A stretch of DNA of 64,000 nucleotides from Actinomadura litoris (GTDB lineage Bacteria; Actinomycetota; Actinomycetes; Streptosporangiales; Streptosporangiaceae), in NCBI RefSeq assembly GCF_009733595.1, contig NZ_WOFH01000003.1, positions 310,001 to 374,000 of the forward strand, read 5' to 3'. Below, in pieces: positions 53,411 through 61,172 of this stretch (position 1 is the first letter of the stretch; each line of letters begins with the position of its first letter). Both the position numbers and the translations under genes were made by a program. Under the pieces are notes generated by a model. That model saw only the letters and a program-made list of their open reading frames with translations, was not told where the DNA came from and made no database searches.

Positions 53411-54232
53411 ATGAGCAACGAGGAGTTCTTCGCCGCCGCCGAACGAGAACTGATGGCGGAAATCGACACCAGCGTCCCCCATTCGGCACGAATCTGGAAC
53501 TACTGGCTCGGCGGCAGCGACAATTTCGCGGTCGACCAGGAGGCGGGTGAGGAGTACGCCCGCACATTCCCCGCGATCACCGTGCTCGCGCGGCTGTCGC
53601 GGGAGTTCCTCGGCCGCGCCGTCCGGTACCTGGCGGCCGAGCGCGGCGTCCGCCAGTTCCTCGACATCGGCACCGGTCTGCCGACCGAGGAGAACACGCA
53701 CCAGGTGGCGCAGCGCGCCGCGCCGGAGAGCAGGATCGTCTATGTCGACAACGACCCGCTCGTCCTCGTCCACGCGCGGGCGCTGCTGACGAGCAGGCCG
53801 GAGGGCGCCACGCACTACATCGACGCCGACCTGCACGACCCGGCGGGCATCATCGAGCGCGCGCGGGCCTACCTGGACTTCGACGAGCCGATCGCGCTGA
53901 TGCTGATGGGCATCCTCGGGCACGTGGCCGACGACGGGGAGGCGCTGTCGATCGCGCGGCGGCTGCTGGCGGCGCTGCCGTCCGGGAGCTACCTCGTCCT
54001 GTACGACGGCACCGCCACCGACCAGGCGTTCATCGAGGCCCAGCAGGGCTACGACGACACCGGCGCGGTCCCCTACCGGCTGCGCCACCCGGACACGGTG
54101 GCGGCCTTCTTCGCGGGCCTCGACCTGGTGGAGCCCGGCGTGGTGCCGCTGCCGCTGTGGCGGCCCGACCCGAGCCCGCTGGACCCGCCCGGCTCGGCCG
54201 ACGCCTACTGCGGCGTCGCGCGGAAGCCCTGA
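53411..54232 (+). CDS. SAM-dependent methyltransferase (DUF574 type)
   Basis: A 273-residue protein starting MSNEEFF (a GTG-ATG double start at 53408-53413). The hallmarks are ARIWNYWLGGSDNFAVD, QFLDIGTGLPTEENTHQ (SAM motif I), VYVDNDPLVLVHARAL and ALMLMGILGHV, all typical of the actinomycete methyltransferase family PF04672. The substrate is unknown. It is adjacent to a DUF5753 regulator, a recurring pair in actinomycetes. Confidence 0.9.
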   Translation: MSNEEFFAAAERELMAEIDTSVPHSARIWNYWLGGSDNFAVDQEAGEEYARTFPAITVLARLSREFLGRAVRYLAAERGVRQFLDIGTGLPTEENTHQVAQRAAPESRIVYVDNDPLVLVHARALLTSRPEGATHYIDADLHDPAGIIERARAYLDFDEPIALMLMGILGHVADDGEALSIARRLLAALPSGSYLVLYDGTATDQAFIEAQQGYDDTGAVPYRLRHPDTVAAFFAGLDLVEPGVVPLPLWRPDPSPLDPPGSADAYCGVARKP

Positions 54233-54333
54233 CAGCGAGGACCGATCGCACCGGCTCCCCTCCGGCGCCGATGAGTTTCCGGTCGGAGGATGGTCCATTC
54301 CCTGTGAACGGCGACACGACCGGAGGCGATCAC

Positions 54334-54858
54334 ATGGGCGTCAGCGAGCCCGTCGAGACCACCAACCTCGACCGTTACGGCAACGAGCCGCTGCCCTGGA
54401 GCAGGGCGCACGAGCGGCTGAAGGTCGACCTGTCCAAGATCAGCACGGCGGCGTTCCTGTCGACGACCAGGCCGGACGGCCGTCCGCACGCCGCCGGGAT
54501 CGGAGCGCTCTGGCTGGACGAGGACCTCTACTTCACCAGCGGGCCCGGCACCCGCAAGTCGCGCAACCTGGCCGCGAACCCGGCCTGCGTGTACTCGGTG
54601 CGGCTGGAGGGCCTCGACCTGGTCGTCGAGGGCGAGGCCGCGCGGGTCACCGACGGCGCGACGCTGGAGCGGGCCGCGGCGTCCTACGACCAGGACGGCT
54701 GGCCCGCGCGGGTCGACGGCGACGCGCTGACCGCGCCGTTCAGCGCGCCCAGCGCGGGCCCGCCGCCCTGGTACCTGTACCGGATCGGGATCCACACCGC
54801 CGTCGGCGTCGCGACCGTCGAGCCCTACGGCGCGACCCGGTGGCGCTTCCGCGACTGA
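54334..54858 (+). CDS. PPOX-family (pyridoxamine-phosphate-oxidase-like) flavoprotein
   Basis: A 174-residue split-barrel protein with CGGAGGCGATCAC before its ATG. FLSTTRPDGRPHAAGIGALWL, LYFTSGPGTRKSRNLAANP and CVYSVRLEGLDLVVEGEAARV follow the FMN or F420-binding split-barrel fold. It may bind FMN, F420 or biliverdin. No link to the cluster is evident. Confidence 0.85.
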   Translation: MGVSEPVETTNLDRYGNEPLPWSRAHERLKVDLSKISTAAFLSTTRPDGRPHAAGIGALWLDEDLYFTSGPGTRKSRNLAANPACVYSVRLEGLDLVVEGEAARVTDGATLERAAASYDQDGWPARVDGDALTAPFSAPSAGPPPWYLYRIGIHTAVGVATVEPYGATRWRFRD

Positions 54859-54871
54859 GCCGGCGGTCCGC

Positions 54872-56008
54872 CTAGAGGTCCAGTTCGACGTCGGTGAGCG
54901 GGTAGGCGACGCAGCTGTGGACGTGGCCGGAGGCGTGGTCGGCCATCCGGAGCCGCGCCTCCTCGGCGCTGTGCACCTCGCCCTTCAGCACGCGGACCCG
55001 GCACAGGCTGCACTCGCCCGACCGGCACGCCGACTCGGGGCGGACGCCGTTGTCCTCCAGCGCGTCCAGGAGGGGGCGCCCGCGCGGGGTCCGGAAGGCG
55101 GTGCCGCGGACGGTGACCGTCACCTCCTCCTCCGGCGGGAGGTCCCGCGGCCAGTGCGGCTGGTCCTGCGGGCGGGCGGGCGCGCCGTTGGCCTCGAAGC
55201 GGGTCCGGCGCCGCGGGTGGCGCAGCCGGGTGAGCTGCTGGAGGGCGTGCGGGTAGAGGGCCTGCGGGCCGCAGACGTAGACCATGCGACCGCCGAGGGG
55301 CCCGGCGAGCGCGGCGATGGCCGCCGAGTCGATCAGGCCGGTGCGCCCGGTCCAGCCCGGGGCCGGGTCCTGGACGACATGGTCGACGCGGATGTTGCGG
55401 TGCGCCCCGGTGACGGCGGCCAGCTCGGCCTCGAAGATCACGTCGTCGGACGAGCGGGACCCGTAGATCAGGTGCAGCCGCCGCGCGAGCCCCTGCCCGG
55501 TGATGTCGCGGATCATGCTCATGGCGGGCGCGACGCCCGACCCCCCGGCGAGGAACACGACGTCCTCGCCGTGGAAGAGCGGGTTGTGGTGGAACGTGCC
55601 CATCGGGCCGGTGCTGGTGAGCGTGTCGCCGACCTTGAGCGTGTCGAGGAGCAGGTTGCTGATCCGGCCGCCGGGCACGCGCCGGACGGTCAGGTCGTAG
55701 CGGTCGAGCGTCCCCGGCCCGGAGGAGATCGCGAAGGGGCGGGTGGTGCCGTCCGCGAACAGCGTGACGTACTGGCCCGCGAGGAAGGGCGGCAGGTCGC
55801 CGCCGTCCGGCCGCCGCATGCGGAAGGTCTTGGTCGTCGGTGTCTCGACGACGATCTCCGCGACGGCGAGCGCGAGGCGCCTCGGGTGGAAGGTGTCGAT
55901 CCGGCGGCGGGTCTGGCCCACGTGGTCGCGCCGGTCCGGCGGGCGCGCGTCGATCTCGGCTCTGACCTGCTCGTATCCGTCGTAAAGCTCGGCGGTGGGA
56001 CGCGTCAT
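54872..56008 (-). CDS. Ferredoxin-type flavin reductase (FAD/NAD + 2Fe-2S)
   Basis: A 378-residue electron-transfer protein. It has an FAD-binding barrel (RPFAISSGPGTLDRYDLTV), an NAD-binding part (VVFLAGGSGVAPAMSMI, VYVCGPQAL), and a C-terminal ferredoxin domain whose four cluster Cys lie in ESACRSGECSLCRV and the late HSCVAYP. It passes electrons from NAD(P)H to an oxygenase partner. The ATG follows GGAG six bases before. It is 17 bp after the CrtI-like gene, so they form an operon. Confidence 0.92.
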   Translation of the reverse strand: MTRPTAELYDGYEQVRAEIDARPPDRRDHVGQTRRRIDTFHPRRLALAVAEIVVETPTTKTFRMRRPDGGDLPPFLAGQYVTLFADGTTRPFAISSGPGTLDRYDLTVRRVPGGRISNLLLDTLKVGDTLTSTGPMGTFHHNPLFHGEDVVFLAGGSGVAPAMSMIRDITGQGLARRLHLIYGSRSSDDVIFEAELAAVTGAHRNIRVDHVVQDPAPGWTGRTGLIDSAAIAALAGPLGGRMVYVCGPQALYPHALQQLTRLRHPRRRTRFEANGAPARPQDQPHWPRDLPPEEEVTVTVRGTAFRTPRGRPLLDALEDNGVRPESACRSGECSLCRVRVLKGEVHSAEEARLRMADHASGHVHSCVAYPLTDVELDL

Positions 56009-56025
56009 CGGTGCTCCATCGATCC

Positions 56026-57507
56026 TCAGGCGGCGCGTGCGTGCAGGAGCCGGAGGGCGAGCCGCGCCCCGGCCTCCAGGGTCGGCTGGAAGCCGCCGAC
56101 GCCGGTCCAGGCCCCGGCCGTGTGGAGGCCGGGCACGTGCGTCCGGCTCGCGTCGCGGAACAGCGGGCCCTCGGTGGCGTCCTGGTCGTAGCCGTAGATG
56201 GCGCCGCCCGGGTGCCCGAGGTAGCGGGTGAGGGTGAGCGGCGTCGCGACGTCCACCTCCTCGATGGCGTCGCGGATGCCGGGCGTCACCGACTCGGCGA
56301 GGTCGAGCACGGTCTCGGCGTAGGCGAACTTGGCGCGGGCGTAGTCGGCGGGCCGCACCGCGTCCCACGCGTCGGCGTACTGGAGCGTGAGCAGGCTGAC
56401 GTGGCTCGCCCCGGACGGCGCGAAGCCGATCGGGTGGACGTCGTAGGCGGTGGCGCAGATCCCGCGCGCGCCCTCCAGCGTGCGCATCGACGCGAACGTG
56501 CGGTCGTCGTCGGTGTCGGCGGCGAGGAAGCTCGTCGCGGCGGTGAAGCCGAGTTCGCGCGGCGTCGCGTCCAGGCCCATGTGCAGGACGAACGCCGACA
56601 CCCCGACGCGGCGGCTGCCGAGGTCGCGGCGCGCGGCGGCGGGGACGTCGGCGGGGTCGAGCATCGCGTAGGTGAGGGGGAGGGAGGCGTTGGAGACGAT
56701 GTCGGTCGCGGTCGCCTCCGTCCCGTCGTCGGTCCGGACGCCGACCGCGCGCCCGCCCTCGGTGAGGACGCGCTCGACCGTCGTGTTGAAGCGGACCTCG
56801 CCCCCCGCGTCCAGGAACGCGCCGAGGATCGCCGAGGACAGGGCCTGCGAGCCGCCGCGGATGTGCCACGGCTTGAACCCGATGTACATGACGAGGATCT
56901 GCGCGAGGTCCTGGAAGGTGACCCGCGACGGCGGCTGCCCCAGGTAGTGCCAGTACGCGCCGAGGGCGGACCTGATCCGCTCGTCGTCGAAGTGCTCGTC
57001 CAGGACGTCCTTGAAGGGGCGCAGGCCCTGCCGGAACACCTCCGGCTTGATCCTGCGCGCGGGACGTCCGCGCAGCACGGCGTTGTACCCGGCGACGACC
57101 TCCTTCAGCAGCCGGAAGAACCGCTCGACCCGGGCGCGGTTGCCGGGGAACGCCTCCTCCAGCGCGTCGGCGGCGCCGTCCCAGCTCGCGGGCAGCGTCA
57201 CGTCGTAGCGGCCGGGGACGGCGGCGCGGTAGAGGTCGTCCTCGCGGACGAGTTCGAGCCGGTCGGCGATGCCGAGCTGGTGGAACAGCCCGCGCAGCGA
57301 GAACGCCTGCCCCTCCTCGCCGACGCCCGAGAGCTGGTGCAGCGCGACCTCGAACTCGAACCGGCCGCGCCGGAACGAGGTCGCGCACCCGCCGGGGACG
57401 TTGTGCCGCTCGACCAGCAGGGTGCGGGCCCCCGCCCGCTGGAGGGTCGCCGCGGCGGTGAGCCCGGCGTTGCCCGCCCCGATGACGATCGCGTCGTAGT
57501 CGACCAC
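56026..57507 (-). CDS. CrtI-like FAD-dependent oxidoreductase
   Basis: A 493-residue amine-oxidase/phytoene-dehydrogenase-like flavoprotein from the GTG at 57507 after GGGGAGGCGG. The FAD motif is AIVIGAGNAGLTAAATL, followed by VERHNVPGGCATSF and the C-terminal THVPGLHTAGAWTGVGGF motif. Relatives desaturate carotenoids or other isoprenoids and some act as retinol or ketosteroid oxidases. No carotenoid genes are next to it. It pairs with the ferredoxin reductase downstream. Confidence 0.88.
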   Translation of the reverse strand: MVDYDAIVIGAGNAGLTAAATLQRAGARTLLVERHNVPGGCATSFRRGRFEFEVALHQLSGVGEEGQAFSLRGLFHQLGIADRLELVREDDLYRAAVPGRYDVTLPASWDGAADALEEAFPGNRARVERFFRLLKEVVAGYNAVLRGRPARRIKPEVFRQGLRPFKDVLDEHFDDERIRSALGAYWHYLGQPPSRVTFQDLAQILVMYIGFKPWHIRGGSQALSSAILGAFLDAGGEVRFNTTVERVLTEGGRAVGVRTDDGTEATATDIVSNASLPLTYAMLDPADVPAAARRDLGSRRVGVSAFVLHMGLDATPRELGFTAATSFLAADTDDDRTFASMRTLEGARGICATAYDVHPIGFAPSGASHVSLLTLQYADAWDAVRPADYARAKFAYAETVLDLAESVTPGIRDAIEEVDVATPLTLTRYLGHPGGAIYGYDQDATEGPLFRDASRTHVPGLHTAGAWTGVGGFQPTLEAGARLALRLLHARAA

Positions 57508-57650
57508 GGTTCCGCCTCCCCTTCGCCCCGAGGAAGCGGGACGGCAGGGCCCGAGCGTAAGGCGGCGGTCTATCAAGGAACTGGGAGGAATCGTATAGGA
57601 GCGCCATAGCGGACACTGCGAGGCTCCGGGCCAGTGATTGAACCGGGAGG

Positions 57651-57690
57651 GGCCGCATCAGATCGGGGCCGCGACATCCGGGCCGCATCA
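57651..57690 (+). repeat. Direct repeat upstream of the ketoreductase
   Basis: GGCCGCATCA occurs at 57651-57660 and 57681-57690, exactly 30 bp apart, each followed by GATC. It may be a regulator site or a short duplication before the second cluster. Confidence 0.45.
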
Positions 57691-57710
57691 GATCCGGGAG
57701 GGTCCGCAAC

Positions 57711-58466
57711 ATGGCAAGTGCATCCGCCGACGGCGCGCCGTGCGCGCTGGTCACCGGCGGCTCGCGGGGTATCGGGCGGGCCATCGCGGTGCAGCTCGCG
57801 CGCGACGGGTTCGACGTCGGCTTCTGCTACCGCAGCGACGTCGGCGCGGCGGCCGACACCGCCGCCGAGATCGAGGCGCTGGGACGCCGCGTCCACCACC
57901 AGGCCGTGGACGTCGCGGGCTTCGAGGCCGTCCAGGAGTTCGTCGCGGCGGCCGAGGAGAAGCTCGGGCCGGTGACGGCGGCGGTCTCCTGCGCGGGGAT
58001 CACGCGGGACAAGTCGCTCGCGCTCATGCCCCCCGAGGACTGGTCCGCCGTGCTGCGCACCAACCTCGACGGGTCCTTCAACCTCGCCCGCGCCGTGATG
58101 TTCGGCATGATCAAGCGGCGGGCCGGGACGCTGGTCCTGGTCTCGTCGGTGTCGGGGATCATCGGCAACGCCGGGCAGGCCAACTACGCCGCGTCCAAGG
58201 CGGGGATGCTCGGGCTCGGCGCGTCCCTCGCCCTGGAGGTCGCCGGACGCGGCGTCCGGGTCAACACCGTCGCGCCCGGCCTCATCGAGTCCGACATGGT
58301 CGCCGCGATGCCGGCGAAGGCCCGCGCCAAGTTCGAGACCGACATCCCGATGGGCCGGTTCGGCGTCCCGCGGGACGTCGCCGACGCCGTCTCCTTCCTC
58401 GTCTCCGACCGCGCCGCCTACATCACCGGCACCGTCCTGCGGGTCGACGGCGGACTCGCGCACTGA
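57711..58466 (+). CDS. FabG-like 3-oxoacyl-ACP reductase
   Basis: A 251-residue short-chain dehydrogenase. The cofactor motif is TGGSRGIGRA, the catalytic triad is Ser in VSSVSG and Tyr/Lys in YAASK, and the C-terminal part is VAPGLIESDM with GTVLRVDGG. It reduces beta-keto thioesters on ACP using NADPH. It is preceded by GGGAGGGTCC and followed directly by an ACP, so it belongs to a type II polyketide or fatty-acid set. Confidence 0.92.
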   Translation: MASASADGAPCALVTGGSRGIGRAIAVQLARDGFDVGFCYRSDVGAAADTAAEIEALGRRVHHQAVDVAGFEAVQEFVAAAEEKLGPVTAAVSCAGITRDKSLALMPPEDWSAVLRTNLDGSFNLARAVMFGMIKRRAGTLVLVSSVSGIIGNAGQANYAASKAGMLGLGASLALEVAGRGVRVNTVAPGLIESDMVAAMPAKARAKFETDIPMGRFGVPRDVADAVSFLVSDRAAYITGTVLRVDGGLAH

Positions 58467-58480
58467 TCTAGGAGAAACGC

Positions 58481-58732
58481 ATGCAGAACACCGTGGCCGA
58501 TCGCATGGCCGAGATCCGCGACCTCACCGCCGACATCCTCAGCGCGGAGCCGGAGGAGGTCGAGTCCGCCCACTCCTTCATCGAGGAGCTGGACGCCGAC
58601 TCGCTGGTGGCCATCGAGCTGCTGACCCAGCTCGAACGCAAGTACGGCCTGGAGATCCCGCAGGAGTCGGTGCAGCGGATGACCAACCTCAAGACCACCT
58701 ACGAGGTGGTCGCCGAGATCGCCGGCTGGTGA
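58481..58732 (+). CDS. Acyl carrier protein
   Basis: An 83-residue protein with the phosphopantetheine site LDADSLVAIELL (Ser near residue 41) and an acidic helical profile (SAEPEEVESAHSF). The ATG follows AGGAG with good spacing. It carries the growing acyl chain for the ketosynthase and ketoreductase in the same operon. Confidence 0.93.
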   Translation: MQNTVADRMAEIRDLTADILSAEPEEVESAHSFIEELDADSLVAIELLTQLERKYGLEIPQESVQRMTNLKTTYEVVAEIAGW

Positions 58733-58736
58733 TCCG

Positions 58737-59933
58737 ATGAGGCGGGTGGTCATCACCGGCATGGGCCCGGTGTCCAACATCGGCATCGGCCTGCCCGACT
58801 TCACCGAGGCGCTGCGCCTCGGCAAGAGCGGCACGGGCCCGATCCGCGGCTTCGACCCGACCGGGTTCCCGCACACCCTCGCGGGGGAGGTGCCGGACTT
58901 CCGGCCGGAGGACCTGCTCACGCGGATCGACCCGGCGGAGTGGGGACGCTCGTCGCAGTTCGCCGCCGCGGCCGCCCGCCTCGCCGTCGCCGACGCGGGC
59001 GTCGACCCGGCGGACGCGCGGACCGCGATCGCGGTGGGCACGACCAACGGCGAACTCGCGCCGCTGGTCGACATGATCGAGGAGTGGCACACCGGCGCGC
59101 CGGGCCCGCCCGACCCGCGCGCCGCCGCGCAGATCCCCGGGTCGCGGCTCGGCCTCGCGGTCGCGCACGAGCTGGGCGCGACCGGCGAGACCACCGTCCT
59201 CGGGACGGCGTGCTCGGCGGGCAACTACGCGCTCGGCTACGTCTACGACCTGATCGGCATGGGCGAGGCCGACCTCGGCGTCGCGGGCGGCGCCGACTCG
59301 GTCACCCGCTTCACCCACGCCGGTTTCCACCGGCTCGGCGCGGTCGCCGAGGAGGCGTGCCGCCCCTTCGACCGCGACCGGGACGGGATGCTCACCGCCG
59401 AGGGCGGCGTCGCGCTCGTCCTGGAGCCGCTGGAGGCCGCCCGCGAACGCGGCGCGACGATCTACGCGGAGGTGCTCGGGTACGGGATGACCTGCGACGC
59501 CATCCACCCGACCGCGCCCGACGCCGACAGCATCGCCCGCTGCACGCGGATCGCGCACCGGCGTTCGGGCGTGCGGCCCGAGCAGGTCGACTACATCTGC
59601 GCGCACGGCACCGGCACCCGCACCAACGACGTCGTGGAGAGCACCGCGATGCGCGCGGTGTTCGGCGACTCCCCGCCGCCGACCAGCTCGATCAAGTCGA
59701 TGATGGGGCACACGATGGGCGCCGCCAGCGGGTTCGGCGCGATCGCCAGCGCGCTCAGCATCGCCGAGGGCTTCCTGCCCCCGACGATCAACCACCGCGC
59801 GCTGGACCCGGAGATCCCCGGGATCGACCCGGTGCCGAACCAGAGCCGTCCCGCGACCGTCCGGGTGGCGCAGAACAACGGGTTCGCCTTCGGCGGCAAC
59901 AACGCGATCGTCCTGCTCGGGAGCGTGGAGTGA
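58737..59933 (+). CDS. Type II ketosynthase (KS-alpha)
   Basis: A 398-residue beta-ketoacyl synthase II-like protein. The active-site Cys is in TACSAGNYAL, the His residues in HGTGTRTND and MGHTMGAASG, so it is catalytically complete. The next gene is a shorter partner with those residues missing, as in KS/CLF pairs of type II PKS and of enzymes that make unsaturated acyl chains for lipopeptides. It follows the ACP by 4 bp. Confidence 0.92.
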   Translation: MRRVVITGMGPVSNIGIGLPDFTEALRLGKSGTGPIRGFDPTGFPHTLAGEVPDFRPEDLLTRIDPAEWGRSSQFAAAAARLAVADAGVDPADARTAIAVGTTNGELAPLVDMIEEWHTGAPGPPDPRAAAQIPGSRLGLAVAHELGATGETTVLGTACSAGNYALGYVYDLIGMGEADLGVAGGADSVTRFTHAGFHRLGAVAEEACRPFDRDRDGMLTAEGGVALVLEPLEAARERGATIYAEVLGYGMTCDAIHPTAPDADSIARCTRIAHRRSGVRPEQVDYICAHGTGTRTNDVVESTAMRAVFGDSPPPTSSIKSMMGHTMGAASGFGAIASALSIAEGFLPPTINHRALDPEIPGIDPVPNQSRPATVRVAQNNGFAFGGNNAIVLLGSVE

Positions 59934-60946
59934 ACGACATCGTGATCACCGGGGTCGGCGCGCTGCGGCCGGGCGGCGCGGTGGCCGTACCCGCCGAGGG
60001 CCGGGCCGGCGGCAAGATCGACTGGGCGCCGCCCGCCGGGCCCGCGTGCCTGGTGGACTTCGACGCCAAGGCCGAGCTCGGACGCAAGGCCGTCCGGTTC
60101 AACCACCGCTCGACCGTCCTCGCGATGGGCGCGTTCGAGCGGGCGCTCGCCGACGCGGGCCTCACCGTCACCGACGACAACCGCGACCTCATCGGCATCA
60201 CGGTCGGCACGACGCTCGGCAGCGTCGCGGGCGTCGCCGAGTTCGGCGTCGACTCCTTCGACCGGGAGCGTCCCTATGTGGTGGACGCGGCGCGCTTCCC
60301 CAGCGCGGCCCTGAACTGCGCCGCCGCGGCGCTCGCCATCCGCGCGGGGCTGCGCGGCGTCAACGCGACCGTCGCCGGGGGACCGCTCTCGGCGGTCGGC
60401 GCGCTGCGCCACGCCCAGGTGATGATCCGCGCGCGGCACGCGCAGGGCGTCGTCGCGGGCTCGTCGGAGGAGTTCAGCGCGCCGGACGCCTGGTGGGGAC
60501 GCACCCACCGCGCGACCGGCACGCCCGGTGAGGGCGCGGCGATGTTCGTGCTGGAGGACGCCGAGGCCGCGGCCGCCGCCGGGCGGCGGGTACGGGCCCG
60601 CCTCGCGGGGACCGTGGTCCGCGCCGTCGGGTCCGTGGACGCCGACTCCGTCTCCCGGGTCGTGCGGGAGGCGCTGGAGCTGTCCGGGGTCGCGGCCGCC
60701 GACATCGCCACGGCCGCCGTGCGGGCGACCGGGGTGGGCGAGGTCGACGACGCGCAGACGGCGGGCCTGGCCTCGGTGCTCGACGTCGAACCGCGCTTCG
60801 ACGAGGACGCGATCGGCGACTGCTACAGCGCGCACAGCGCCCTCCAGTTGGCGGACGTGCTGGAGCGGAACCCGGGGGAGGCGGCCCTCGTGCTCGCCGC
60901 CGACCCGGACGGCGCGCTCGGCGCCGCGGTCGTCACCGCCGCCTGA
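59930..60946 (+). CDS. Chain-length-factor-like KS-beta
   Basis: A 338-residue KS homologue, GTG start overlapping the KS stop (GTGA). It is smaller than the KS and lacks the active Cys: the region is ALNCAAAALAIRAG, followed by VNATVAGGP. The HGTGT segment is replaced by VRATGVGEVDDAQ and the third motif by YSAHSALQLAD. Such proteins pair with KS-alpha to shape chain length. It is shorter than usual for a CLF, about 400 residues in the family. Confidence 0.83.
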   Translation: MNDIVITGVGALRPGGAVAVPAEGRAGGKIDWAPPAGPACLVDFDAKAELGRKAVRFNHRSTVLAMGAFERALADAGLTVTDDNRDLIGITVGTTLGSVAGVAEFGVDSFDRERPYVVDAARFPSAALNCAAAALAIRAGLRGVNATVAGGPLSAVGALRHAQVMIRARHAQGVVAGSSEEFSAPDAWWGRTHRATGTPGEGAAMFVLEDAEAAAAAGRRVRARLAGTVVRAVGSVDADSVSRVVREALELSGVAAADIATAAVRATGVGEVDDAQTAGLASVLDVEPRFDEDAIGDCYSAHSALQLADVLERNPGEAALVLAADPDGALGAAVVTAA

Positions 60947-61172
60947 CCGGCGGTCGACGGTTCGCCCGGCGTTCGATTTGGCGATTTCCCATAACCGAAT
61001 TGATCGCCGGGCGATCTGGCATGCCCGCTTTCGGGCGGCGGCCCAATGATGCTCGCGTATAGATGGCGAAGAGAAACGGCTGGCAACGTGATCGTGTGCC
61101 TGGGGGGACGCCTGCCGCGGACCCGGCCGGGCGCGGCGGTACTCGGCAGCGACGCGGAGAGGCGAAGTGCGC
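60947..61172 (+). promoter_or_regulatory. Promoter region of the NRPS gene
   Basis: About 226 bp containing the perfect palindrome GATCGCCGGGCGATC (61002-61016), a short hairpin GCCCG-CTTT-CGGGC (61023-61036) and a -10-like TATAGAT near 61059. The palindrome may be an operator; the hairpin may end part of the KS transcript. Confidence 0.45.

Noticed and set aside
60446..60531. Alternative plus-strand frame of 161 codons inside the CLF-like gene.
   Set aside because: It overlaps a protein with clear ketosynthase-family sequence and codes Arg/Gly-rich residues without motifs.
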